The notes under the pieces: model-generated
The model's input: the letters and a program-made list of their open reading frames with translations, nothing else
Told to the model about the DNA's origin: nothing
The model's database searches: none
Shown here: in pieces, positions 1 through 6,500 of the stretch
Numbering within the stretch: the stretch's first letter is position 1
How the letters are laid out: the number at the start of each line of letters is the position of its first letter
Made by a program: the position numbers and the translations under genes
Origin: Rubrimonas sp036770645
GTDB taxonomy: Bacteria; Pseudomonadota; Alphaproteobacteria; Rhodobacterales; Rhodobacteraceae
Reading direction: 5' to 3'
Length of the DNA stretch: 7,273 nucleotides
Assembly: GCA_036770645.1 (NCBI GenBank)
Contig: DAIPIU010000094.1
Coordinates: 1 to 7,273 of the forward strand

Positions 1-1671
1 CACAAGATCCTGACCGGGCGGCGCGACCGCATCCGCACCCTGCGCATGGGCGGGGGGCTGTCGGGCTTCACCAAGCGGTCGGAATCCGAATACGACCCGT
101 TCGGCGCGGCGCATTCCTCGACCTCGATCTCGGCGGGCCTCGGCTTCGCCATGGCGCGCGAGCTCGGCCAACCGGATGTCGGCGACGTGGTGGCGGTGAT
201 CGGCGACGGCGCGATCTCGGCCGGCATGGCCTACGAGGCGATGAACAACGCCGGCCACCTGAAGAAGCGCCTGTTCGTGGTGCTGAACGACAACGAGATG
301 TCCATCGCGCCGCCCACCGGCGCGATGTCGGACTACCTGACCCGGCTGTGGGCGACCGGTCCCTATCAGGACATCCGCAAGGCGGCGAAGGCAGGCCTCG
401 ATTTCCTGCCCGCCCCGCTGCGCGACGGGGCGAAGCGCGCGCACGAACTGGTCAAGGGCATGACCATCGGCGGCACGCTGTTCGAGGAACTGGGCTTCTC
501 CTATGTCGGCCCGGTCGACGGGCACGACATGGACCAGCTGCTGATGGTGCTGCGCGTCGCGAAGGCCCGCGCCACCGGCCCGGTGCTGATCCACGCCATA
601 ACGAAAAAGGGCAAGGGCTACGCCCCGGCCGAGGCGGCGTCGGACAAGTATCACGGCGTCGCCAAGTTCGACGTCGTCACGGGCGCGCAGAAGAAGGCCC
701 CGTCCAACGCCCCCTCCTATACCCGAGTCTATGCCGACAGCCTGATCCGCGAGGCCGAGGCCGACGAGCGCATCGTGGCCGTGACGGCGGCGATGCCGGA
801 CGGCACAGGGCTGAACCTGTTCGCGGAACGCTTCCCGAACCGCTGCTTCGACGTCGGCATCGCCGAACAGCACGCGGTCACCTTCTGCGCCGGCATGGCC
901 GCCGGGGGGCTGCGGCCGTTCTGCACGCTCTACTCCACCTTCCTCCAGCGCGGCTACGATCAGGTCGTGCATGATGTGGCGATCCAGCGCCTGCCGGTGC
1001 GCTTCGCCATCGACCGCGCGGGGCTGGTGGGGGCGGACGGGGCGACCCATGCCGGCGCCTTCGACGTGGCCTACCTGTCCAACCTGCCCGGCTTCGTGGT
1101 CATGGCCGCGGCCGACGAGGCCGAGCTGGTGCACATGGTCGCCACGGCCGCGGCGCTCGACGACCGCCCCTCGGCCTTCCGCTTCCCCCGCGGCGAGGGC
1201 ATGGGCGTGGACATGCCCGAGCGCGGCCGCCCGCTCGAGATCGGCCGGGGCCGGGTGCTGCGCGAGGGCGCGAAGATCGCGCTTCTGTCCTTCGGCGCGC
1301 GGCTGGCCGAGACGCTGAAGGCCGCCGACGAACTCGAGGCCCGCGGCCTGTCCACCACGGTCGCCGACGCGCGCTTCTCGAAGCCGCTGGACCGCGACCT
1401 GATCCTGCGTCTGGCGCGCGAGCACGAGGCGCTGGTGACCACCGAGGAAGGGGCGGTCGGCGGCTTCGGCACCCATGTGCTGCATCTGCTGGCCGACGAA
1501 GGCATGCTCGACGCCGGCCTGCGCGTGCGCTGCATGACCTTCCCCGACATCTTCATCGACCAGGACAGCCCCGAGAAGATGTACGCGGTCGCAGGGATGA
1601 ACGCCCCCCAGATCGTCGAGACCGCCCTGCGCGCACTGGGCACGGCGGGCGAGAGGGCGGCGCGGGCCTGA
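1..1671 (+). CDS. dxs: 1-deoxy-D-xylulose-5-phosphate synthase, 3' part (5' end outside window)
   Basis: Dxs condenses pyruvate with glyceraldehyde-3-phosphate, using thiamine diphosphate and Mg2+, to make DXP. This is the entry step of the MEP isoprenoid pathway and also feeds thiamine and pyridoxal synthesis; the enzyme is cytosolic. The frame is open from base 1, beginning HKILTGRRDRIRTLR, which aligns near residue 82 of E. coli Dxs, so about 80 N-terminal residues lie outside the window; 556 are visible. In visible numbering, the ThDP/Mg motif GDGAIS starts at 68 and runs to NDNEMS at 96-101. The catalytic Glu of GIAEQHAVTF is residue 289 (E. coli E370). The DRAG motif is at 338-341 and the following THAGAFD carries His350 (E. 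coli H431). The C-terminal transketolase domain is intact and ends at TGA 1669-1671. All visible key residues are present, so the enzyme should be functional. A short stretch around 597-609 has AT-rich codons (ATA ACG AAA AAG) at the conserved ITKKGKGY motif. Confidence 0.97.
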   Translation, partial: HKILTGRRDRIRTLRMGGGLSGFTKRSESEYDPFGAAHSSTSISAGLGFAMARELGQPDVGDVVAVIGDGAISAGMAYEAMNNAGHLKKRLFVVLNDNEMSIAPPTGAMSDYLTRLWATGPYQDIRKAAKAGLDFLPAPLRDGAKRAHELVKGMTIGGTLFEELGFSYVGPVDGHDMDQLLMVLRVAKARATGPVLIHAITKKGKGYAPAEAASDKYHGVAKFDVVTGAQKKAPSNAPSYTRVYADSLIREAEADERIVAVTAAMPDGTGLNLFAERFPNRCFDVGIAEQHAVTFCAGMAAGGLRPFCTLYSTFLQRGYDQVVHDVAIQRLPVRFAIDRAGLVGADGATHAGAFDVAYLSNLPGFVVMAAADEAELVHMVATAAALDDRPSAFRFPRGEGMGVDMPERGRPLEIGRGRVLREGAKIALLSFGARLAETLKAADELEARGLSTTVADARFSKPLDRDLILRLAREHEALVTTEEGAVGGFGTHVLHLLADEGMLDAGLRVRCMTFPDIFIDQDSPEKMYAVAGMNAPQIVETALRALGTAGERAARA

Positions 1672-1675
1672 GGGG

Positions 1676-1867
1676 GTGACGATCCCGGACTACCAGACGC
1701 TGATGCTGCCGGTCCTTCGGATCAGCGAGGAACCTGGCGCGGCGAAGCTTCGGGCATTGGCGGCGCGGGAGGAACAGCAGCGGCTTTCCGCGCCTGTCCA
1801 CTCATCGCTCGGTCCTTTCAGCATGGACGGGAACGCGGGGCGTCCTCTTCGGAGAAATTGCGCGTAG
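1676..1867 (+). pseudogene. N-terminal remnant of an Mrr-type restriction endonuclease (Mrr_N-like)
   Basis: A GTG at 1676, 4 bases after the dxs stop, opens a 63-codon frame whose first 15 residues read MTIPDYQTLMLPVLR. As recalled from the family, this is close to the usual start of Mrr-type restriction proteins (Mrr_N, a winged-helix domain placed before a PD-(D/E)XK nuclease, which cuts modified DNA). After about residue 18 the similarity fades (EEPGAAKLRALAAREEQQRL), and the frame ends at TAG 1865-1867. The usual Mrr_N continuation to an LPSG-type motif is missing, and no nuclease motif appears in any frame before 2530. The only Shine-Dalgarno-like run (GAGGGG) abuts the GTG, so translation is doubtful. 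I read it as the stub of an mrr-like gene left after deletion or decay. The alternative is a chance resemblance of a short peptide. The family match comes from memory of the sequence pattern, not from a search. Confidence 0.5.
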
Positions 1868-1991
1868 CCGATCGGCCATTGGGGCCGTCCACGCCCGGGC
1901 GTGCGACCGCGCGACAGGCGAGCCTCGCTAGGCCGAGGATACGTCCCGATCCGACGTCGCGCGACCGCGCATGGATCGATGACGCTTCGGC

Positions 1992-2021
1992 CGGGATCTC
2001 GACAAGTAAGCGAGAATCCCG
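1992..2021. repeat. Imperfect inverted repeat (10-bp arms, one bulge)
   Basis: CGGGATCTCG (1992-2001) pairs with CGAGAATCCCG (2011-2021) when one A is bulged, leaving the 9-base loop ACAAGTAAG. There is no T-run on either side, so it is not a typical intrinsic terminator. It lies about 510 bases before the matB start. It could be a protein-binding palindrome, a leader-RNA hairpin or chance. Confidence 0.35.
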
Positions 2022-2514
2022 CCCCGGCATGGCCCCGACCGGGTCTCACCCGTCGTTGTGCGGCTGAAGCCAGCGCGCCTCGCACCTGCGCTCCGGTGGC
2101 CGTCCCCTCCGCGGATTGGTTCGCATGGCGGTGACGGCGCGAGGCCGAAGCCCGGTCGCGACGTCCGTGTCGGCGGGTCCCTGCGCCCCGGGGGCGCGGG
2201 CATCGACGCGAGGCGCTGGACGCCGTTCTCCGCCCCCTGCATCCTTTCTGGGTCGTCTCCGCTGCGCGCAGGCATTCCGCAAACGGCCCGAACGCTGCGC
2301 GCCCTGCCGGGATGCAGCCTGGCGGGACCACGCGGGCGACCGGGTCGCATGGCATCGCCGCTGCGGCGGGCCGGGCTGGGCGCGGGGACGAGGGCGCCGG
2401 CCGCGCGGCGCGCCGCCGAGCCGGGCAGGCCTGGACGATCCAGCCGCCGCGGGCGAGACAGGTCGCGGCACGGGCGCGGCCGCCGACGCGGTCCTGCCGA
2501 CGGGGCGGCCAGAC

Positions 2515-2520
2515 GAGAGG
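2515..2520 (+). promoter_or_regulatory. Ribosome binding site of matB
   Basis: GAGAGG ends 10 bases before the ATG at 2531. It decides the start: the same frame stays open far upstream (to about 2312), but that extension is Arg/Gly/Ala-rich and unlike the N-terminus of any acyl-CoA synthetase. Confidence 0.6.
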
Positions 2521-2530
2521 ACATCATCCA

Positions 2531-4054
2531 ATGCATGACGGCAACCATCTCGCCCGCATCCTCGGGGCCGCCGGCGACCCGGACGCGCCCCTGCTCCATG
2601 CCGGCGATGCGACGCAGACCCGCGGGCAGTTCTGGGAGGCCGCCCTCCGCATGGCCGCCGCGCTGGCCGAGGCCGGCGCCCGGCCCGGCGACCGCGTCGC
2701 GGTGCAGGTCGAGAAGTCGCCCGAGGCCCTGCACCTGACGATGGGGGCGGTGCTGGCCGGGGCGGCGGTCCTGCCGCTGAACACGGCCTACACCCCCGCC
2801 GAGGTCGGCTATTTCCTCGGCGATGCCGAACCGTCGGTGTTCGTGTGCGATCCCGGCCGCGCGGATGCGCTGGGGCCGCTGGCGCAGGAGCGCGGCATCG
2901 GGCGGACGCTGACCCTTGGCCCGGACGGAAGCGGCACGCTGGCGGATGCCGCGGCGCGCGCTGCGCCCCTGTCCGGGGCGGTCCCGCGCGCGGCCGGCGA
3001 CCTCGCCGCGATCCTCTACACTTCCGGCACCACAGGGCGCTCGAAGGGCGCGATGCTCAGCCATGGCAACCTCGCCAGCAACGGGCGGGTCCTCGTCGAG
3101 ACCTGGGGCATGAGCCCTCGGGACACGCTGATCCACGCCTTGCCGATCTTCCACACCCACGGGCTGTTCGTGGCGACCAACACCGCGCTGATCGCGGGCG
3201 CGCAGATCCGCCTGCACGCGCGGTTCGACCCGGACGCGGTGCTCGCCGACATGGGCCGCGCGACGATGCTCATGGGGGTCCCGACCTTCTACACGCGGCT
3301 GCTCGATCATCCCGGGCTCACGCCCGAGGCCTGCGCGGGGATCCGCCTGTTCATCTCCGGCTCGGCCCCGCTGACGGCGGAGACGCATGCGCGCTGGCGT
3401 GCGCGCACCGGCCACGCCATCCTCGAGCGCTACGGCATGACCGAGACGGGAATGCTGACCTCCAACCCGCTTGACGGAGAGCGCCGCCCGGGCAGCGTGG
3501 GCCGGCCGCTAGCGGGGGTCGAGGTTGTCGTCGCCGACCCCGCCGGCGGCCTGCCGCTGCCCCCCGGTTCCACCGGGATGATCGAGGTGCGCGGGCCGAA
3601 CGTCTTCAAGGGCTACTGGCGCATGCCGGAAAAGACCGCGGCCGAATTGCGGGAGGACGGCTTCTTCATCACCGGCGATCTCGGCCGCATCGACGAAGAT
3701 GGCTACGTCGAGATCGTGGGGCGGGCGAAGGACCTGATCATCGCCGGCGGCTACAATGTCTATCCGAAGGAAGTCGAGGCGCTGATCGATGCGCTGCCCG
3801 GTGTTGAGGAATCGGCCGTGATCGGCCTTCCGCACCCCGATCTCGGCGAGGGCGTGGCCGCAGTGGTGGTGCGGCGGGCCGGGGCGCGCCTGTCGGCGGA
3901 GGACGTGCTGGATGCCGTCGCACCAGAGCTTGCGCGCTACAAGCAGCCGCGGGCGGTGTTCTTCGTCGACGCCCTGCCGCGCAACGCCATGGGCAAGGTG
4001 CAGAAGGCGGAGCTCGGCAGGATCTACGCCGGAACCTTCTCGGCGCGGCGCTGA
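2531..4054 (+). CDS. matB: Malonyl-CoA/methylmalonyl-CoA synthetase MatB
   Basis: MatB is a cytosolic ANL-superfamily ligase that activates malonate or methylmalonate with ATP and CoA to malonyl-CoA or methylmalonyl-CoA, via an acyl-adenylate. The protein is 507 residues, the usual MatB length, and runs closely parallel to Rhodopseudomonas palustris MatB as I recall it. Visible motifs are the phosphate-binding loop YTSGTTGRSKGAM from residue 163, the MatB-typical PIFHTHGLFVA, the SGSAPL segment, YGMTET at 301-306, GDLGRIDEDGY from 382 at the domain hinge, and C-terminal LPRNAMGKVQK with catalytic Lys489. That lysine corresponds to K488 of R. palustris MatB, which is known to be inactivated by acetylation, so similar control is possible. 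The ATG at 2531 follows a GAGAGG site. The gene stands alone: no malonyl-CoA decarboxylase (matA), transporter or GntR regulator is in the window. It converges on the minus-strand regulator gene. Assignment is secure; the preference between malonate and methylmalonate cannot be read. Confidence 0.93.
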   Translation: MHDGNHLARILGAAGDPDAPLLHAGDATQTRGQFWEAALRMAAALAEAGARPGDRVAVQVEKSPEALHLTMGAVLAGAAVLPLNTAYTPAEVGYFLGDAEPSVFVCDPGRADALGPLAQERGIGRTLTLGPDGSGTLADAAARAAPLSGAVPRAAGDLAAILYTSGTTGRSKGAMLSHGNLASNGRVLVETWGMSPRDTLIHALPIFHTHGLFVATNTALIAGAQIRLHARFDPDAVLADMGRATMLMGVPTFYTRLLDHPGLTPEACAGIRLFISGSAPLTAETHARWRARTGHAILERYGMTETGMLTSNPLDGERRPGSVGRPLAGVEVVVADPAGGLPLPPGSTGMIEVRGPNVFKGYWRMPEKTAAELREDGFFITGDLGRIDEDGYVEIVGRAKDLIIAGGYNVYPKEVEALIDALPGVEESAVIGLPHPDLGEGVAAVVVRRAGARLSAEDVLDAVAPELARYKQPRAVFFVDALPRNAMGKVQKAELGRIYAGTFSARR

Positions 4055-4117
4055 AGGGGCGTGCGCGAGACGCGGACCGGCCTGTCGAGGCATGCCGTCG
4101 GGCGGCGCCGTCCGTGC

Positions 4118-4137
4118 GCGGCGGCGCAGGCCGCCGC
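4118..4137. terminator. GC-rich hairpin between convergent genes, possible bidirectional terminator
   Basis: GCGGCGGC (4118-4125) and GCCGCCGC (4130-4137) form a perfect 8-bp all-GC stem with the 4-base loop GCAG. It lies 63 bases after the matB stop and 31 bases past the stop of the opposing regulator gene, the expected place for a shared terminator. There is no U-tract on either strand, so intrinsic termination would be atypical. GCC/GGC runs also arise easily at this GC content. Confidence 0.35.
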
Positions 4138-4168
4138 CGATGCGCCGCCCGCCCGGTCCGGGCTTCGA

Positions 4169-5107
4169 TCAGGACGGCGCGCCGGTCTGGGCCTTGGCGG
4201 CGCGGCGTTCCGAGGTGGCTGCCGGGGCGTAGCGGTACTCGGCCGCCGGCCGGCCCCCGCGGCGCGAGGAGACGGCGCCGGTGGGCTCGACGAGGCCGGA
4301 GCCCTCGACCTGCCGGCGGAAGTTCTGCTTGTGCAGCGGCACGCCCGACACCGCCTCGGCCGCCTGCTGGAGTTCATACAGGGTGAAGGCCGGAGGCGTC
4401 AGCTCGAACAGGACGGGGCGCCATTTCACCTTGCCGCGCAGGCGCCCTATGGCGGTGGCCAGGATGCGGCGGTGGTCGCGCGGCAGGGCCGCGCCGGGCA
4501 GCGGCGTGCCCGAATCCGTGGCGGCGGGGGGCGCCAGGCCGCGGTCGCGCCATGCCTCGGCGACCAGCCGAGCGCCGTAGAGCAGCTCGTAGCGTTCCAG
4601 CGCCAGCTCGGGCGCCCAGGGCGCGCCGTCCAGCCCGAAGCACAGCCGGGCGCGTTCCAGCCGCCGCTCAGGCGCCTCGGCAGCCCAGGCCCGCAGGCGC
4701 GGACCCAGCGTGTCGAGCAGCGCCGCACCGCGGCGGCGGTCCTCCCAGGGAAACAGCCGCGCCCAGGGCGTCCAGCCGACCGCGCCCTCCGCACTTTCCT
4801 GCGGGCGGGCGAGCGCGAGATAGCCGATTGATACCAGATGGGGATCCTCCGGACCGGCCAGCCCCAGCCGCGCGCGGTCGCCGAAGGTGTAGAGCTGCTC
4901 GACATGCCCCAGCCGGAGCCCGGCCGTCTGCGCCACCCAGTCGCGCAGCGACAGTTCCAGCGTGCGGTGCACGTCGGGGTCGAACGAGACGGTCGGCAGG
5001 TCCGGCCCGGCGGGGCCCTGGACCGTGGCGACGCAGGGTTCCAGCCGCCCCTCGCCCTCGACCAGAGCGAGGATCACCGCAGACAATTCGAGGCGGATCG
5101 GCCTCAC
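4169..5107 (-). CDS. NadQ/NrtR-like regulator: degenerate Nudix domain plus winged helix
   Basis: This 312-residue protein resembles the alphaproteobacterial 'NAD regulator' group (NadQ, COG4111-like; architecture related to NrtR). Members bind operators of NAD synthesis or salvage genes and respond to NAD-related metabolites. Residues 1 to about 130 form a Nudix-like fold. The stretch FDPDVHRTLELSLRDWVAQT followed by AGLRLGHVEQLYTFGD (41-76) sits where the Nudix box would be, but it lacks the REUXEE glutamates, so catalysis is unlikely and a ligand-sensing role fits. Residues about 226-295 are an NrtR-type winged helix: KWRPVLFELTPPAFTLYELQ, then LHKQNFRRQVEGSGLVEP and RRGGRPAAEYRY. The 17-residue tail after it is unconserved in look. 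The start is GTG (5107-5105), overlapping the TGA of the upstream HD gene as GTGA, so translation is probably coupled. No nadA/B/C or pncB gene lies in the window to confirm the target. Family call is firm; the exact regulon and the name nadQ are inference. Confidence 0.78.
   Translation of the reverse strand: MRPIRLELSAVILALVEGEGRLEPCVATVQGPAGPDLPTVSFDPDVHRTLELSLRDWVAQTAGLRLGHVEQLYTFGDRARLGLAGPEDPHLVSIGYLALARPQESAEGAVGWTPWARLFPWEDRRRGAALLDTLGPRLRAWAAEAPERRLERARLCFGLDGAPWAPELALERYELLYGARLVAEAWRDRGLAPPAATDSGTPLPGAALPRDHRRILATAIGRLRGKVKWRPVLFELTPPAFTLYELQQAAEAVSGVPLHKQNFRRQVEGSGLVEPTGAVSSRRGGRPAAEYRYAPAATSERRAAKAQTGAPS
5104..5107 (-). promoter_or_regulatory. GTGA stop/start overlap coupling the HD gene to the regulator gene
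   Basis: On the minus strand GTG (5107-5105) is the start of the regulator and TGA (5106-5104) is the stop of the HD gene. A 4-base overlap of this kind normally means one transcript and translational coupling, so the two proteins should be made together. Confidence 0.75.
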
Positions 5108-5709
5108 GCCTCAGCCTCCCCCGCCAGCGCCGCGAACCGCGCGCGGAAGGCCGAGGCGGCCTGCGCGGGCGGGCGCGGGGCAAGGCGCAGCGCCTGCCAG
5201 CCGGGGAAGGCGGGCGCGCCGAAGAAGCGGTCGGCCTCCGCCGCGGTGAAGCCCGCGAGCTGCGTCGCCTCGAGCCAGGCGCTTGCGCGGTCGGCCCTCT
5301 TCAGCCGCGCCTTCAGGGCCGCCGGCAGCGCCGCGGGCAGGCCGAAGCGCAGGTGCACGGCCGCGGCGAGCCGCGCCTCGAAGCCGGCGTAGTCGAGGCC
5401 CAGCGCCGCCTTGAAGGGCGAGATCATGTCGCCGATCACGTATTCCGGGGCGTCGTGCAGCAGGGCGGCAAGCCGGTCGGCCGGCGGGGGCGGCGTGCGG
5501 GACTGGCGGGCGAAGATGTCCTCGACCAGCAGGGAATGCTCGGCCACGCTCATCGGCCAGTCGCCGGCGGTCTGGCCGTTCCAGCGCGCGACGCGCGCCA
5601 GACCGTGGGCGATGTCCTCGATCTCGACATCGAGCGGCGAGGGGTCCAGCAGGTCGAGCCTGCGCCCCGAGAGCATCCGCTGCCACGCCCGCGGGGCCGA
5701 TCTGGCCAT
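5104..5709 (-). CDS. HD-domain phosphohydrolase (YfbR/COG1896-like)
   Basis: The product is a 201-residue cytosolic HD-superfamily metal-dependent phosphohydrolase. The pattern is VAEHSLLVEDI with His58, LLHDAPEYVIGDMISPFK with His85-Asp86, and LKRADRASAWLEA with Asp140. This gives the H...HD...D metal ligands, and the order and spacing resemble E. coli YfbR, a 5'-deoxynucleotidase acting on dNMPs. His35 (IAHGLARVARWNGQ) precedes them, as in that group. Substrate is not certain; a nucleotide is the best guess. The ATG at 5709 is chosen because a strong GAGAGGGGG site sits 4 bases before it. The same frame stays open upstream to about 6315, but that part reads as another gene. It is the first gene of a pair with the NadQ-like regulator, suggesting a shared role in NAD or nucleotide balance (inference). 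It starts 29 bases after the stop of the frameshifted gene upstream. Confidence 0.85.
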   Translation of the reverse strand: MARSAPRAWQRMLSGRRLDLLDPSPLDVEIEDIAHGLARVARWNGQTAGDWPMSVAEHSLLVEDIFARQSRTPPPPADRLAALLHDAPEYVIGDMISPFKAALGLDYAGFEARLAAAVHLRFGLPAALPAALKARLKRADRASAWLEATQLAGFTAAEADRFFGAPAFPGWQALRLAPRPPAQAASAFRARFAALAGEAEA

Positions 5710-5713
5710 GCCG

Positions 5714-5722
5714 CCCCCTCTC
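5714..5722 (-). promoter_or_regulatory. Ribosome binding site of the HD gene
   Basis: GAGAGGGGG on the minus strand ends 4 bases before the ATG at 5709, with its GAGAGG core about 7 bases away. It supports the 201-residue start over the much longer open frame that continues upstream. Confidence 0.65.
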
Positions 5723-5738
5723 CCTGCCGCACAGGGGT

Positions 5739-6315
5739 CTAGGGCCGGCGGGCGCGGCTGTCGAGCGCCCGCGCCGCGCGGGCGGCCGCGGGGTCGGCAC
5801 GGGCATCCGCGGCCATGGCCGCGCGCACGACGCCGAACCTGAGGCAGGCATCCGACAGCATGCGACGCCCGTCGAGCACGGCGTGCCGCGGATGGCGCAG
5901 GGGGGGCACAGAAGTCAGGAACACCGCGACGACGCCAGGCGTCGGGTCGCCCGCGATCACCGTGCCGCCGCAGGGGGACGGGATCACGGCGACGACAGCG
6001 GTGTCCGACAGCCTGAGGAACGCTTGCGCGGCCCCACGATCTGCGACACCCGCACGACGATCCGATGGATCGACGGATGCCGCCCAGCGCCGCTCGCCGT
6101 GAGCCGTCGGCCGCGATCAAGGTGTCGGTTTGGCGCACTGTGCCGATGTGCCGGTGCGTCAGTCGGTTCGCCTGCTGCTGCGCCGCCGAAACGGCAAGCG
6201 CCAGCAGGGCAGCGGCAAGCGCGGTCGCGAAACCGGCAACCTGCGACGAGGCCGTGCGCCGTCGGGTCAAGCCGAGTGCGCTGCCGGCGCGTTCCCGGGC
6301 GCCGAAGCGATGCAT
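5739..6315 (-). pseudogene. Frameshifted gene of unknown function with an N-terminal hydrophobic segment
   Basis: Two minus-strand frames look coding and seem to belong together. The upstream one, from ATG 6315, gives MHRFGARERAGSALGLTRRR, then the hydrophobic stretch VAGFATALAAALLALAVSAA, then QQQANRLTHRHIGTVRQTDT and LIAADGSRR (to about 6090). The downstream one is open from just after a TGA (6119-6117) to TAG 5741-5739. It reads VDPSDRRAGVADRGAAQAFL, RLSDTAVVAVIPSPCGGTVI and AGDPTPGVVAVFLTSVPPLR, with strongly GC-biased third positions like the true genes, but it has no ATG or GTG before 5987. One shift of frame between about 6060 and 6116 would join them into a protein of about 190 residues with a signal anchor or signal peptide. 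I do not recognise the family. A real frameshift, a sequencing error, or a shorter gene starting at GTG 5987 (82 residues) are all possible. It ends 29 bases before the HD gene on the same strand. Confidence 0.4.
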
Positions 6316-6500
6316 GCGGAAGAACCCGCCGCGCTCGGCCGCATGCCGAATTGGCGCCGGGCGCCAGTGCGTCCGTGACTTCGATGAACGGGCCGTTCCC
6401 GCGACGCCAGCCGGGCACTGGTATCGCCTCGGCGACAGGTTGGCTTAGGGTCGCCGCCACGCGCCGGCGAGTGCCCGGCCGATTCTGAGACGTCGAAGGC
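6316..6500. other. Gap with no recognised gene
   Basis: This 185-base stretch separates the stop of the solute-binding-like gene from the ATG proposed for the frameshifted gene, both on the minus strand. One minus frame reads AATLSQPVAEAIPVPGWRRG and onward, which looks mildly protein-like, but it has no convincing start and no known motif. It may be further debris of the broken gene, or the promoter region for the HD/regulator pair. I see no clear promoter, terminator or RNA. Confidence 0.3.

Larger units (their letters stand above)
1868..2530. other. 663-base stretch without a convincing gene, upstream of matB
   Basis: All six frames have long open stretches here, but only because stop codons are rare at this GC content. 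Their products are Arg/Pro/Ala-rich low-complexity strings with no recognisable motif, no good start with a ribosome site, and no codon bias like the flanking genes. The stretch could be decayed DNA following the Mrr-like stub, and it must contain the promoter and leader of matB. No clear -35/-10 pair, tRNA, CRISPR repeat or mobile-element end is visible. The only structured element found is the imperfect inverted repeat at 1992-2021. Confidence 0.5.

Noticed and set aside
597..609. AT-rich codon patch in dxs as a recombination or regulatory signal
   Set aside because: It encodes the conserved ITKKGKGY motif, whose lysines explain most of the A content; only the single ATA codon is unusual.
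1698..1727. Hairpin CGCTGAT / ATCAGCG just after dxs as a terminator
   Set aside because: The 7-bp arms are 16 bases apart, there is no T-run, and it lies inside the Mrr-like coding remnant where a chance match is easy.
1690..2355. Minus-strand open frame of 221 residues in the dxs-matB gap
   Set aside because: Product is Arg-rich low complexity without motif or ribosome site; open only because stop codons are rare at this GC content.
2312..2530. Upstream in-frame extension of matB (would make a 580-residue protein)
   Set aside because: The extra residues are Arg/Gly/Ala-rich low complexity, unlike any acyl-CoA synthetase N-terminus, and the ATG at 2531 has a ribosome site and gives the family's normal length.
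1928..3415. Antisense open frame of 495 residues over matB
   Set aside because: It is the complement of a strongly coding gene in very high-GC DNA, with Arg/Ala/Gly-rich product and no motif.
5710..6315. Reading the HD protein as a 403-residue fusion with the upstream hydrophobic segment
   Set aside because: The region just before residue 1 of the HD protein is low-complexity in that frame, the other frame there looks coding and ends at 5739, and the ATG at 5709 has a strong ribosome site.
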